Position numbers and translations under genes: made by a program
The notes under the pieces: generated by a model
What the model was told of the DNA's origin: nothing
Databases searched by the model: none
Seen by the model: the letters and a program-made list of their open reading frames with translations, nothing else
Shown here: positions 25,369 to 33,408 of the stretch, piece after piece
How the letters are laid out: each line of letters begins with the position of its first letter
Numbering within the stretch: the stretch's first letter is position 1
Origin: Curtobacterium sp. MCBD17_013
GTDB taxonomy: Bacteria; Actinomycetota; Actinomycetes; Actinomycetales; Microbacteriaceae
Direction: 5' to 3'
Length of the DNA stretch: 64,000 nt
Assembly: GCF_003234565.1 (NCBI RefSeq)
Contig: NZ_QKTU01000001.1
Coordinates: 496,001-560,000 of the forward strand

Positions 25369-25985
25369 GCCGGCGCTCCGTCCGGTTCCGGGCGGTCCGC
25401 GTCCTCGAGCAGCCGGACCAGCGCCGCCCGCACGGCGTCGTCCTCACGGAGCCCGGCGGCGGCCGCGCGCTTGCTCGCCGCCTGCGGGCTGATCCCCAGG
25501 TGCCGGGCGGCCTCACGCTGGCTCATGCCCTGGTCGAGCAGGTCGGCCAGCTCCCAGCCCTCGGGGGACCGGCGCGCGCGGAGCCGGATTGCCTGCGTGA
25601 CGAGGGGTTCGACGTCGTCGGCGGTGCGGTGCCGGCCCGGCTCGACGGCGACCGCGACGTGGTCGGGCCGGTCCTTCGCGCGCTCGACGGCTTCGCGCGC
25701 ACGGTAGAACGCGGTCCCGGATGCCGCACGGGTCGCCGTGGGCAACGGCGTCTGGACGTCGCCGATGCCGCACCCGATGCTCCAGTCACCCGCACGGGCG
25801 AGCCGGAAGACGACGTCGAGCGCGGCGCCCGCGTCGGCGGTGGCGATCTGGAGTTCATCGCCCGCGGTCCGGTCCGCGGGGAGGAGCAACCGGGGCCCCA
25901 CGGCAGCCCTGATCGCGGCGAGCGCGGCCTCGACGAGGTCGGCTCCGTGTCGACTGTCGATCTGGTCTGCGGTGATGACGTACAT
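25365..25985 (-). CDS. SatD-family protein with C-terminal helix-turn-helix
   Basis: The 206-aa protein begins MYVITADQIDSR, the start of SatD-type proteins, with an N-terminal domain containing ADRTAGDELQ. Its C-terminus carries an HTH: DQGMSQREAARHLGISPQAA followed by SKRAAAAGL. The ATG at 25985 is preferred over an in-frame TTG six codons upstream. Three 18-bp palindromes immediately upstream make auto-regulation likely. The family is linked to acid tolerance in streptococci, but its function here is not known. Confidence 0.8.
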   Translation of the reverse strand: MYVITADQIDSRHGADLVEAALAAIRAAVGPRLLLPADRTAGDELQIATADAGAALDVVFRLARAGDWSIGCGIGDVQTPLPTATRAASGTAFYRAREAVERAKDRPDHVAVAVEPGRHRTADDVEPLVTQAIRLRARRSPEGWELADLLDQGMSQREAARHLGISPQAASKRAAAAGLREDDAVRAALVRLLEDADRPEPDGAPA

Positions 25986-25999
25986 GCTCGACCTCCGCG

Positions 26000-26075
26000 T
26001 CAACCCTACGAGGTTGATCTGGTGCGGATCAACCCTGGGAGGTTGATTGCTCCCGGATCAACGCGCCAGGGTTGA
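26000..26075. promoter_or_regulatory. Three 18-bp operator-like palindromes at exact 29-bp spacing
   Basis: TCAACC-N6-GGTTGA occurs at 26000-26017 and 26029-26046, and a variant, TCAACGCGCCAGGGTTGA, at 26058-26075. Starts are exactly 29 bp apart. They fill the gap upstream of the SatD-like gene and are the natural candidates for its binding sites. Confidence 0.75.
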
Positions 26076-26084
26076 CCGCTCTGC

Positions 26085-28169
26085 TCATCGTCGCGGGCGG
26101 GGCTCCGCGCCGGGAGTCCGTCCGGCGGCCCGCTCGGCGGCGTACCACGCGCGGGCCTCGTCCTGCCGTCGCGCCTCCGCCCCCGAGGCGATCGGCGCAC
26201 GGACGTGGCCGGGCTCGTACCCGAACGTCGCCACGAGGTCCGTCGCCAGCGGCCGGAGTCGGCCCACGAGCCGGTCCATGGTGGCCGAGACGGCAGCGCC
26301 CCGCTGCGCGGACAGACGCCCGTGCATGAGGTGCCAGGCGAGGTGCTCCTCGACGAGCCCGAGTCCGAAGCAGTCGCGGAGCCACGTCAGCACCGTCCGC
26401 GAGTCGTCGTCGGGGGCGTCGGCGAGCGCCGCCGTGAAGGCGTCCCACTGCATGAGCTCCGCGTGGGCACGAGCGGCCTCGATGAGCTCGTGCTGCTGCG
26501 CGTTGAGGAGGCGCGCCTGGCGGACGCGGTCCTTCCCCGCGCTGCGGAGACGCATGCCGATGCCGGCCACCATCGTGTCGACGCGGTCGGCGAGGAGTCG
26601 GCGCTGCGTGACCGGGTCCCGGAGGTCCTGCGACGCGCGGCGGACGGAACCGCGGTCGAGCACGCTCTGCCCGACCGCACGGACCCGCGTCGCGTCGGCG
26701 ACCCGGCCGGCGACCCGAGCGGCCACGAAGCGGGCTGCCCCGGCCGGGTCCCGTGGTGCCGCGGCGGCGAAGTCACCGAGCAGGCGCTTGCCGACCAGCT
26801 GGAGGAGCACGGTGTTGTCGCCCTCGAACGTCACGTACACGTCGAGGTCGGCCCGGAGGCCGGTGAGCCGGTTCTCGGCGAGGAACCCGGCCCCGCCGCA
26901 CGCTTCACGGGCCTCCTGCAGCGTGTCGAGCGCGGCCCACGTGGACAGCGGTTTGAACGCCGCGGCCTGCGTCTCGAGGTCCTCGCGCCGCTCCGGCGTG
27001 TCGGCGCGACCGCTGAACACGTCGTCGAAGGTGCGGAGGAGCCGCTCGTGGGCGAACGACTGCGCGAACACGCGGGCGATGCGGGGGATGAGCCGGCGCT
27101 GGTGCTGCCCGTAGTCGAGGAGCACGCCCTCCTCGCCCTCGGCGGTCGGGAACTGCCGACGCTCGGACGCGTACGTGACCGCGATCTGCAGCGCGAGCTT
27201 CTGTGCGACGACCGCGGCGCCGTCGAGCGACACACGGCCCTGCACCAGGGTGCCGAGCATGGTGAAGAACCGGCGGCCGGGGGACGCGATGGGCGACGAG
27301 TACGTGCCGTCCGGCGCGACCGCGCCGTACCGGTCGAGCAGGTTGGTCCGCGGGACCCGGACGTGGTCGAAGTGCAGGCGGCCGTTGTCCACCCCGTTGA
27401 GGCCGCCCTTGACGCCGTCGTCCTCGCCACCGATCCCGGGCAGGAACGCGCCGGTCGCGTCGCGGAGCGGCACGTAGAAGGCGTGCACGCCGTGCCCGAC
27501 CCCGCCCGTGACGAGCTGCGCGAACACCACCGCGGCGACCCCGTGCACCGCCGCGTTCCCGATGTAGTCCTTCCACGCACCCCGGAACGGCGTGTGGATC
27601 TCGAACTCCTCGGTCGCCGGGTCGTACGTCGCGGTCGTGGCGATGCTCTGGACGTCGGAGCCGTGCCCCGTCTCGGTCATCGCGAAGCAGCCGGGCACCG
27701 TGAAGTCGAGGATGTCGGGCAGGAACTCCTCGTGGTTGTGCTCCGTGCCGAGGTGCAGCACCGCCGAGCCGAACAGGCCCCACTGCACGCCCGCCTTGAT
27801 CTGCAGCGACGGGTCCGCCGTGGTGAGCTCCTCGAAGGCCGCGACGTTGCCGCCGTGGTTCTCCTGACCGCCGAACGACCGCGGGAACGGACGCTGGATC
27901 GCGCCCTGTTCGACGAGCAGCCGGCACTGTGCGAGGGCCCGCTCGCGGTGGTCGTCGACCGAAGCACCCTCGAGGCGGTGCGTCGCCGGGTCGAGCGCCA
28001 GCGCGCGCGAGATCCGGCGGTCCTCCGCCCAGCGTCCGAGCAGCATCTCGGCGACCCCGGGGACGTCAATGCGCGGACGGGACCGCCGGTCGGCCGCGTG
28101 GGGTGACGAGCCACCGGACGCGTCCGGTGTGGGTGCGATGGGGACGTCAGGGACGGCGATGTCGACCAT
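26085..28169 (-). CDS. Acyl-CoA oxidase/dehydrogenase family enzyme
   Basis: The 694-aa size and layout match acyl-CoA oxidase rather than the 380-aa dehydrogenases. Visible motifs: PFPRSFGGQENHGGNVAAFE, the FAD-binding CFAMTETGHGSDVQSIAT (Thr/Ser-rich flavin segment), GRVSLDGAAVVAQKLALQIA, and a C-terminal acyl-CoA oxidase domain with EARE-ACGGAGFLAENRLTGL and VTFEGDNTVLLQLVGKRLL. It catalyses the first oxidative step of fatty-acyl-CoA breakdown, reducing O2 to H2O2 if a true oxidase. It stands alone on the minus strand. Confidence 0.92.
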   Translation of the reverse strand: MVDIAVPDVPIAPTPDASGGSSPHAADRRSRPRIDVPGVAEMLLGRWAEDRRISRALALDPATHRLEGASVDDHRERALAQCRLLVEQGAIQRPFPRSFGGQENHGGNVAAFEELTTADPSLQIKAGVQWGLFGSAVLHLGTEHNHEEFLPDILDFTVPGCFAMTETGHGSDVQSIATTATYDPATEEFEIHTPFRGAWKDYIGNAAVHGVAAVVFAQLVTGGVGHGVHAFYVPLRDATGAFLPGIGGEDDGVKGGLNGVDNGRLHFDHVRVPRTNLLDRYGAVAPDGTYSSPIASPGRRFFTMLGTLVQGRVSLDGAAVVAQKLALQIAVTYASERRQFPTAEGEEGVLLDYGQHQRRLIPRIARVFAQSFAHERLLRTFDDVFSGRADTPERREDLETQAAAFKPLSTWAALDTLQEAREACGGAGFLAENRLTGLRADLDVYVTFEGDNTVLLQLVGKRLLGDFAAAAPRDPAGAARFVAARVAGRVADATRVRAVGQSVLDRGSVRRASQDLRDPVTQRRLLADRVDTMVAGIGMRLRSAGKDRVRQARLLNAQQHELIEAARAHAELMQWDAFTAALADAPDDDSRTVLTWLRDCFGLGLVEEHLAWHLMHGRLSAQRGAAVSATMDRLVGRLRPLATDLVATFGYEPGHVRAPIASGAEARRQDEARAWYAAERAAGRTPGAEPRPRR

Positions 28170-28378
28170 GGACGGGAGGCTATGCCCGCCTCCGCGTGCT
28201 CGCCAGCAGCCGCGTGGTCGCCCGACAAGGCCGACCCGGGGGAGTCGACGCCCCTGTGGAGGTTTCCTCCAAGCGGCCTCCGGTGCGGGTCCACAGGATG
28301 CAGGCCGTCCGGATGGGGGAGCCGTCCCTCCGGACCGGGTAGCGTTGCGGACGCACCGTTCGGATCTGGAGGACCCCC

Positions 28379-28489
28379 ATGCTCACTGTCATCGCAGTCG
28401 TCATCATCGGCATCGGCGTGCTCGGCGGCGTCGGCGTGTGCGCGGCGTTCGGCGCCATGCTCAAGGGCGGCACCGAAGGCCGCAGCTGA
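28379..28489 (+). CDS. Small single-span membrane peptide (36 aa)
   Basis: The ATG at 28379 follows GGAGGA at a good distance. The peptide is one hydrophobic helix (MLTVIAVVIIGIGVLGGVGV) followed by CAAFGAMLKGGTEGRS. A TAGCGT -10-like box at 28340-28345 lies upstream. No known family. Confidence 0.5.
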   Translation: MLTVIAVVIIGIGVLGGVGVCAAFGAMLKGGTEGRS

Positions 28490-28589
28490 CCCGACGGGAC
28501 GCCGTGCCACCATCGGCGCGCCGTCCCGTCGCCGTCCGGGCTAGCGTGGCGAGGAGTCCCGTCCAGCACTCCCTCGAAGGAGCAACCGC

Positions 28590-29399
28590 GTGCCCGCCTC
28601 CACCGTCCGCGTCGGCGTCCAGATCGCCCCGCAGCACTCGCCCTACGCCACCATCCGCGACACCCTCGCCGAGCTCGAGGACCTGGGGGTGGACATCGCC
28701 TTCAACTGGGACCACTTCTTCCCGCTGTCCGGCGACCCCGACGGCACGCACTTCGAGGGCTGGACGATGCTCGCCGCCTGGGCCGAGCAGACGACGCGGA
28801 TCGAGTTCGGCCCGCTCGTGACCTGCAACACCTACCGGAACCCGGACCTGCTCGCCGACATGGCCCGCACCGTCGACCACATCAGCGCGAAGGACGGCGC
28901 CGGGCGGCTCGTGTTCGGCATCGGGTCCGGGTGGTTCGAGCGCGACTACGCCGAGTACGGGTACGACTTCGGCACGGCCGGGAGCCGGCTCGACGCGCTC
29001 GATGCCGCGATGCCCCGGATCGAAGCCCGTTGGGCGGCGCTCAACCCCGCGCCGACCCGGAAGATCCCCGTGCTCATCGGCGGTGGCGGCGAGAAGAAGA
29101 CGCTGCGCATCGTCGCGGAGCACGCCGACATCTGGCACAGCTTCTCGGACGTCGAGACGCTCGAGCGCAAGCTCGGCGTGCTGCACGAGTGGTGCGAGCG
29201 CGTCGGCCGGCCCACCGACGCGATCGAGATCTCGACGGGCGTCGACGTCTCCGGCACGCTGACCGCCGAGCAGGGTTCCGCCCTCGACGCCCAGCACGCC
29301 CTCGGGGCACGGCTGTTCACCATCGGGGTGAGCGGGCCGGACATCGACCTGGCGCCGGTCAAGGCGCTGCTCGCCTGGCGGGACGGCGTCAGCGGCTGA
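28590..29399 (+). CDS. LLM-class F420-dependent oxidoreductase
   Basis: The 269-aa protein fits the luciferase-like monooxygenase TIM barrel of the F420-dependent group. It has VGVQIAPQHSPYATIRDTLA, DIAFNWDHFFPLSGD (early active-site strand), RIEFGPLVTCNTYRNPDLLA, LVFGIGSGWFERDYAEYGYD and PVLIGGGGEKKTLRIVAEHA. It would transfer hydride between reduced F420 and an unknown substrate. GTG start with GAAGGAG upstream, ended by a strong hairpin. Confidence 0.93.
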   Translation: MPASTVRVGVQIAPQHSPYATIRDTLAELEDLGVDIAFNWDHFFPLSGDPDGTHFEGWTMLAAWAEQTTRIEFGPLVTCNTYRNPDLLADMARTVDHISAKDGAGRLVFGIGSGWFERDYAEYGYDFGTAGSRLDALDAAMPRIEARWAALNPAPTRKIPVLIGGGGEKKTLRIVAEHADIWHSFSDVETLERKLGVLHEWCERVGRPTDAIEISTGVDVSGTLTAEQGSALDAQHALGARLFTIGVSGPDIDLAPVKALLAWRDGVSG

Positions 29400-29421
29400 G
29401 ACGAGGCCACCCTGCGGAACG

Positions 29422-29454
29422 ACGAAGGCCCCGGGGACTCCCCGGGGCCTTCGT
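29422..29454. terminator. Bidirectional hairpin between LLM gene and tRNA-Val(CAC)
   Basis: ACGAAGGCCCCGGGG (29422-29436), loop ACT, then the exact complement (29440-29454): a 15-bp stem. It serves both the plus-strand oxidoreductase gene and the minus-strand tRNA. Confidence 0.85.
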
Positions 29455-29456
29455 GG

Positions 29457-29532
29457 TGGTGGGCGATACCAGACTCGAACTGATGACCTCTTCGGTGTGA
29501 ACGAAGCGCGCTACCAACTGCGCCAATCGCCC
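29457..29532 (-). tRNA. tRNA-Val (anticodon CAC)
   Basis: The minus strand folds as a cloverleaf: acceptor GGGCGAT/ATCGCCC, anticodon stem CTTCG/CGAAG with loop TTCACAC, T-arm with GTTCGAGTC, discriminator A and encoded CCA. A TAGTAT box (complement at 29557-29562) lies about 24 nt upstream. Confidence 0.95.
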
Positions 29533-29640
29533 CTGCGCGGCTGCCCGCGCCCATCGATACTACTGGAAGCAGCGCCGTCGTCCTATTCGGCGACGTCCGC
29601 GCGCGTCGTCAGCTCGCTGACACGCCCGGCCTGGCTCGTT

Positions 29641-29670
29641 TTGCGATCCGGGCTGGAGGTCGGATAGAGT
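29641..29670 (+). promoter_or_regulatory. Promoter of the tRNA Gly-Cys-Val operon
   Basis: TTGCGA (29641-29646), 18 nt, TAGAGT (29665-29670). The -10 lies about 53 nt before tRNA-Gly. It is a standard housekeeping promoter layout. Confidence 0.6.
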
Positions 29671-29723
29671 AACGGAGTCGCAGCGAGCGGCGGGCCGGAA
29701 ACGGACCGTCCAGTGGCGGCGAT

Positions 29724-29795
29724 GCGGATGTGGCGCAGTGGTAGCGCATCACCTTGCCAAGGTGAGGGTCGCGAGTTCGAATCTCGTCATCCGCT
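29724..29795 (+). tRNA. tRNA-Gly (anticodon GCC)
   Basis: Acceptor GCGGATG/CATCCGC, anticodon stem TCACC/GGTGA with loop TTGCCAA, T-loop TTCGAAT. CCA is not encoded. First of three tandem plus-strand tRNAs. Confidence 0.96.
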
Positions 29796-29879
29796 CGAGT
29801 GCAGGATCCCCGGATCCTGAAGGCTCACCAGAGAGGATCCCCACCGATCCGGTGCTCACGGAGACGTGAACCTCAGCAC

Positions 29880-29950
29880 GGTGGGGTGGCCGAGAGGCGA
29901 GGCAGCGGCCTGCAAAGCCGTATACGCGGGTTCGAATCCCGTCCCCACCT
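29880..29950 (+). tRNA. tRNA-Cys (anticodon GCA)
   Basis: Acceptor GGTGGGG/CCCCACC, anticodon stem CGGC/GCCG with loop CTGCAAA, T-arm GCGGGTTCGAATCCCGT. CCA is not encoded. Confidence 0.95.
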
Positions 29951-29991
29951 CGAATTCGTATCGTTCGCAAGGGCGGTAGGAGTTCAACTCT

Positions 29992-30066
29992 GGGCGATTG
30001 GCGCAGCGGTAGCGCGCTTCCCTGACACGGAAGAGGTCACTGGTTCGATCCCAGTATCGCCCACCA
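29992..30066 (+). tRNA. tRNA-Val (anticodon GAC)
   Basis: Acceptor GGGCGAT/ATCGCCC, anticodon stem CTTCC/GGAAG with loop CTGACAC, T-arm GGTTCGATCCC, discriminator A and encoded CCA. It marks the left edge of the accessory region. Confidence 0.96.
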
Positions 30067-30073
30067 CGTAGCA

Positions 30074-30101
30074 GCCCCCGGGTCTCCGGGGGCCCTCTTC
30101 G
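30074..30101 (+). terminator. Terminator after tRNA-Val(GAC)
   Basis: GCCCCCGG (30074-30081), loop GTCT, CCGGGGGC (30086-30093), followed by the pyrimidine-rich CCTCTTCG. The 270 bp from here to 30367 holds no recognisable gene. Confidence 0.85.
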
Positions 30102-30367
30102 TTTCGCGGTGTGGTCGTGCTTCTCGCTTCATCCCGAGGCACCGTTTGGCACCCCCTGCTGCTGACGTCGCCGGCAAGGTGACGAGAGGGATTCTGCGGT
30201 TCACGCAGACGTGCCTCCGCCTCGCCGATCCGCCCCGGCGGATGCCGACGTTCGAATGACGTGCCCGCATCGAGACTGACACCGGACGGGCTCTGTGAGA
30301 CACGGCGTCCGGCGCATCGTCCGGTCGTGCTCCGTCGTTCGGCGGGGGATCATGCATCGGGCACTGG

Positions 30368-30640
30368 TCACAACGAGTCGTCGACGACGGGTGCAGCTTG
30401 AGCACCGTTGATCACGGTGAGCAGCAACGCGTTCAGCTGAGCACTCTGCGAGGCGTCCAACCCGAAGGCGCTGAGGTCGTTCGTCGCCAGGGCCACAGTC
30501 TGTGCCGCATCGAGCGCGGCCTGCCCGGCCGGCGTGATCGCCGCCGGGTTCCTCCGGCCGCGTGCGCGGACACCGACCCTGTGGACGAGGCCGCGTCGCT
30601 CCATCCCGTCGAGTACATCGGACATGCTCTGCGGGCGCAC
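30368..30640 (-). pseudogene. Truncated MarR-family regulator (C-terminal half)
   Basis: The frame encodes the later part of a MarR winged helix: VRPQSMSDVLDGMERRGLVH, the wing VRARGRRNPAAITPAG and the dimerisation helices. The expected first 45-50 residues are missing. Upstream the frame runs only about 13 codons further before a TAG inside the palindromic repeat at 30663-30689. Those codons match a sequence at 44.4 kb instead of a MarR N-terminus. The gene therefore appears cut by recombination at the repeat. Confidence 0.7.
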
Positions 30641-30662
30641 GAAGACGGCCGGGTCCGTCGAG

Positions 30663-30689
30663 GTCCGGTTGACGATCGGCTACCGGACG
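30663..30689 (+). repeat. Cassette-boundary palindromic repeat, copy 1
   Basis: GTCCGGT at the left and ACCGGAC at the right frame a GATCGGCT centre. It truncates the MarR fragment. Its left arm continues into a 30-bp stretch that recurs at 44.4 kb with one mismatch. Confidence 0.7.
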
Positions 30690-30771
30690 CTGCATCTACC
30701 CAGAGACCGCCAGGCAGGGACACCGTGTGTGACTCCGAAGATGGGCCACTCGACCTAAGGCCGCGGCGGAG

Positions 30772-30978
30772 TCAACGCCGACGGGACTTCGTAGCGCCGA
30801 TACCTCCACCAACAACGGCCAGCATGAGCCCTCCTGATCCCAGGGCCGACCCGGCCAGAGTAGGCAAACCCGCGTACCCGACGAGCAACGCTGACCCGAT
30901 GGCAAGCGCAAATCCGAGTACCGCCAAGGAGTACCAAAAGCGGGGTCTCCCGTCTGGCGTTGGGCGCTTCTCGGCCAT
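30772..30978 (-). CDS. Small two-span membrane protein
   Basis: 68 aa: a charged N-terminus (MAEKRPTPDGRPRF), two hydrophobic helices (YSLAVLGFALAIGSALLVGY and LGSGGLMLAVVGGGIGAT) and a basic KSRRR end, as in many short actinobacterial membrane proteins. It is the only gene between repeat copies 1 and 2, that is, one cassette-like unit. Function unknown. Confidence 0.65.
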   Translation of the reverse strand: MAEKRPTPDGRPRFWYSLAVLGFALAIGSALLVGYAGLPTLAGSALGSGGLMLAVVGGGIGATKSRRR

Positions 30979-31070
30979 GCGGCGGGGGTATCGAACGGGC
31001 GCTGTGCGGACGAGCGTCGCGGGAGCAACCTTTCCAGGCTCACGGTCTCCACGAACGCAGCTACCCTCGT

Positions 31071-31100
31071 CGTCCCAGTTGCGGATCGGCTAACGAGACG
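31071..31100 (+). repeat. Cassette-boundary palindromic repeat, copy 2
   Basis: CGTCCCAGTTGC, GGATC, GGCTAACGAGACG. The complement of its CTA (31090-31092) is the TAG stop of the glyoxalase pseudogene. It shows the right arm ACGAGACG most clearly. Confidence 0.8.
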
Positions 31101-31554
31101 GGCTGAGCGGCGCGACGAAGATGCAGAAGGGGTGTCCCGAGGGGTCGCGGAAGACGATCAGCGGTTCTCACACATCGTCTGATCGGTCCGCCAGTACCGC
31201 GGCGCCCGATCGCAGTGCACGGGCCCGCTGCCGATCGAGCGCCGCAGTCGAGTCGACGGTCAGGTCGAGGTGGAGCATCTGCGGAGGCGTGCCGGTCGGC
31301 CACTGTGGTTCCGGCATGTCGGGCGCGAGTTGGAAGGCCAGGCAACGGGTGCCGTCGTCGGCGGTCAGTACCAACCACTCGGGTTCCCCAGTCTCGCCGG
31401 CACCAGGTGCATCGCCTTCGCGGTACTTGAGGCCCAAGAGCAACCGGTAGAACTCGGCCAACTCTCGCGGTGCGGGGGTGTCGATCACGGTCTGCAAGAG
31501 ACGTGGGGCGTCAGCGGAAGAAGTCACGCCCCTGTCTACCGCCCGGACAACCAT
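31090..31554 (-). pseudogene. VOC-family (glyoxalase-like) gene with in-frame TGA
   Basis: The protein begins with RLLQTVIDTPAPRELAEFYR, LGLKYREGD and, later, PQMLHLDLTVDSTAALDRQ, a normal VOC fold. At 31168-31170 a TGA interrupts the frame after DRSDDV. The same frame then continues EPLIVFRDPSGHPFCIFV, the expected last strand of the family, to a TAG at 31090-31092 inside the repeat. One base change therefore inactivates an otherwise complete gene. Read-through is possible but no recoding signal is evident. The start could be the ATG at 31554 or the GTG at 31527. Confidence 0.8.
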
Positions 31555-31905
31555 TGGCGATCGACACGCAGTTGTTCCGCCCCGGGTTTAGTCGAGGCTC
31601 GGTAGTGCCGCTTCGACGGTAGCCGGAGCGGGGTTGTGCCGGTAGGGGCTCTGCTCGAATTCGACGGGTGGGACCATCCCGAGTTCGCCGTGGAGGCGTC
31701 GGTGGTTGAACCAGTCAATGTATTCGACGGTCGCGATCTCGAGGTCCTCGATGCCGCGCCAAGGCCCGCGGTTGCGGATCAGTTCGGCTTTGAAGATCGA
31801 GTTCACGGCGTCCGCGAGGGCATTGTCGTAGCTGTCGCCTTTCGACCCGACGGACGCGACCGCGCCGGCTTCGGCGAGCCGGTCCGTGTAGCGGATGGCT
31901 CGATA

Positions 31906-33408
31906 CTGGACGAGTTCAACCGGTCGATGCAACACCGGGTTGTTGAAGCGAGCGTAGTTGCTCTTCGAATACCTCGGCTGGTGTCTTCCAGTCGAGGCTC
32001 TTCCGCGGCCGGTTGTTCAACGCGGAAGCAACTGCTTCGAGGTCTCCCGCCGACCACCGTGAGAGGTCCGTGCCCTTCGGGAAGTACTGACGCAGCAATC
32101 CGTTTGTGTTCTCGTTCGTCGGCCGTTGCCAGGGCGAGTGGGGGTCGGCGAAGAACACCTTCGTGCCCGTCTCGAGCGCGAACTGAGCGTGAGCGGACAG
32201 CTCCTTGCCACGGTCCCAGGTGAGGGTCTTGCGGAGCTGCTCGGGAAGCTTGGTCATCGACGCGATCAGCCCGGCGTTCATCGCGACGGCGCTATAGCCG
32301 GCCAACGCGGGACCGTTCTTGACGGGTGGAATCTCGCCATAGCCTGCAAGCCGCGGTAGATGCACCAGCAGGGTCGAACGGCTCTTGCGCTCGACGATCG
32401 TGCCGATCGCCGACCGGCCAGTTCCGATGATCAAATCGCCTTCCCAATGCCCGGGAACTGCACGGTCCGCGGCCTCCGCGGGGCGCTTGGAGAACACGAC
32501 ATCCGCGGTGACATGCCCTTGCGGGCGGTTCTGCGTTCGAGCTCGTGGCTGTCGGAGCGCGCGACCGGTTCGCAGACAGGCGACGAGCTCGCGTTCGAGT
32601 GCACCACGGCCCTGGATGAACAGCGACTGATAGATCGCCTCTGGGCTGATCCGCATGGACTCATCATCGGGGAAATCGACCTTCAGCCTGTGCGAAATCT
32701 GCTCCGGGCTCCACGCGGTCGCCCACCGCCTGTCCTGCCGATGCGGCTTGTTCAACCCTTTCCATGATGGCGGCTCCGGCCCGATGACGATGCTGCCGTC
32801 GGGCCCACGGACGTTGCCGGCAAGGCGCTCCTGGACGTACTCACGCAGCCGCGGGTTCCCCACAAGCCTCGCGGTCTTGGGACGCTTCGCCGCCTGTTGC
32901 GCTTTCCACTGCGCCACCAACGCCCGGTACTCCTGCTTCCCGCTGCGCGTTGCCGCGTTCCGGCGCAGCTCCCGGGAGATCGTTCCCGCGTCGCGGCCGA
33001 TCCTGCGTGCGATCTCGCGAACGCCGATGTGCTGGGCGCGCAACAGTGCGATCTCCTCGCGCTCCTCGAACGACAGATAGCGACCAGACGGCTCGGTCAG
33101 CGAGATCGGTGCCATGCCGCCAGCGTGGCGAAACCAGCGACTCCCAACTGGCACCGACACACCCGATTGCAGCGCCGCCTCGGCTGAGTTGACGCCCGTC
33201 GCGATCAGACGCCAAAACTGCCGCTGCACTGCGCGCGAAGGTTCGGGACGACCGGGCGAGCGCATCGGCGGCCGCAACGCACGATCCGACCGCCACTGAC
33301 GTCGAACACCCTCGGGAGCCTCGCTCGTCTTCGCAATCCAATCCTTCTTCGCCACGTCGCAACACCTCCACGATCAGGGTGTTGCGACGACCAGTTGAAT
33401 CCGCCCTG
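31906..33408 (-). mobile_element. IS30-family insertion sequence (31909-33405) with CTG target duplication
   Basis: The 1497-bp element has 28-bp imperfect inverted ends (22 of 28 identical) sharing TTCAAC, GGTCG and GCAACACC. It is flanked by a direct CTG at 31906-31908 and 33406-33408. Removing it and one CTG restores the IS3 orfB reading frame, which proves the insertion event. It encodes one intact transposase. Confidence 0.92.
31916..33355 (-). CDS. IS30-family transposase
   Basis: The 479-aa protein has an N-terminal HTH typical of IS30: LSFEEREEIALLRAQHIGVR followed by EIARRIGRDAGTISRELRRN. The DDE core follows: GHWEGDLIIG (first Asp), ERKSRSTLLVHL, TWDRGKELSAHAQF (second Asp) and FADPHSPWQRPTNENTNGLL (Glu), ending with LNNRPRKSLDWKTPAEVF. 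GTG start; the stop lies in the left inverted repeat. No disruption is seen, so it may be active. Confidence 0.95.
   Translation of the reverse strand: MAKKDWIAKTSEAPEGVRRQWRSDRALRPPMRSPGRPEPSRAVQRQFWRLIATGVNSAEAALQSGVSVPVGSRWFRHAGGMAPISLTEPSGRYLSFEEREEIALLRAQHIGVREIARRIGRDAGTISRELRRNAATRSGKQEYRALVAQWKAQQAAKRPKTARLVGNPRLREYVQERLAGNVRGPDGSIVIGPEPPSWKGLNKPHRQDRRWATAWSPEQISHRLKVDFPDDESMRISPEAIYQSLFIQGRGALERELVACLRTGRALRQPRARTQNRPQGHVTADVVFSKRPAEAADRAVPGHWEGDLIIGTGRSAIGTIVERKSRSTLLVHLPRLAGYGEIPPVKNGPALAGYSAVAMNAGLIASMTKLPEQLRKTLTWDRGKELSAHAQFALETGTKVFFADPHSPWQRPTNENTNGLLRQYFPKGTDLSRWSAGDLEAVASALNNRPRKSLDWKTPAEVFEEQLRSLQQPGVASTG

Noticed and set aside
31168-31170. Selenocysteine or programmed read-through at the VOC TGA
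   Set aside because: No SECIS-like hairpin follows and the residue position is not a known Sec/Cys site in this family; a nonsense mutation is simpler.
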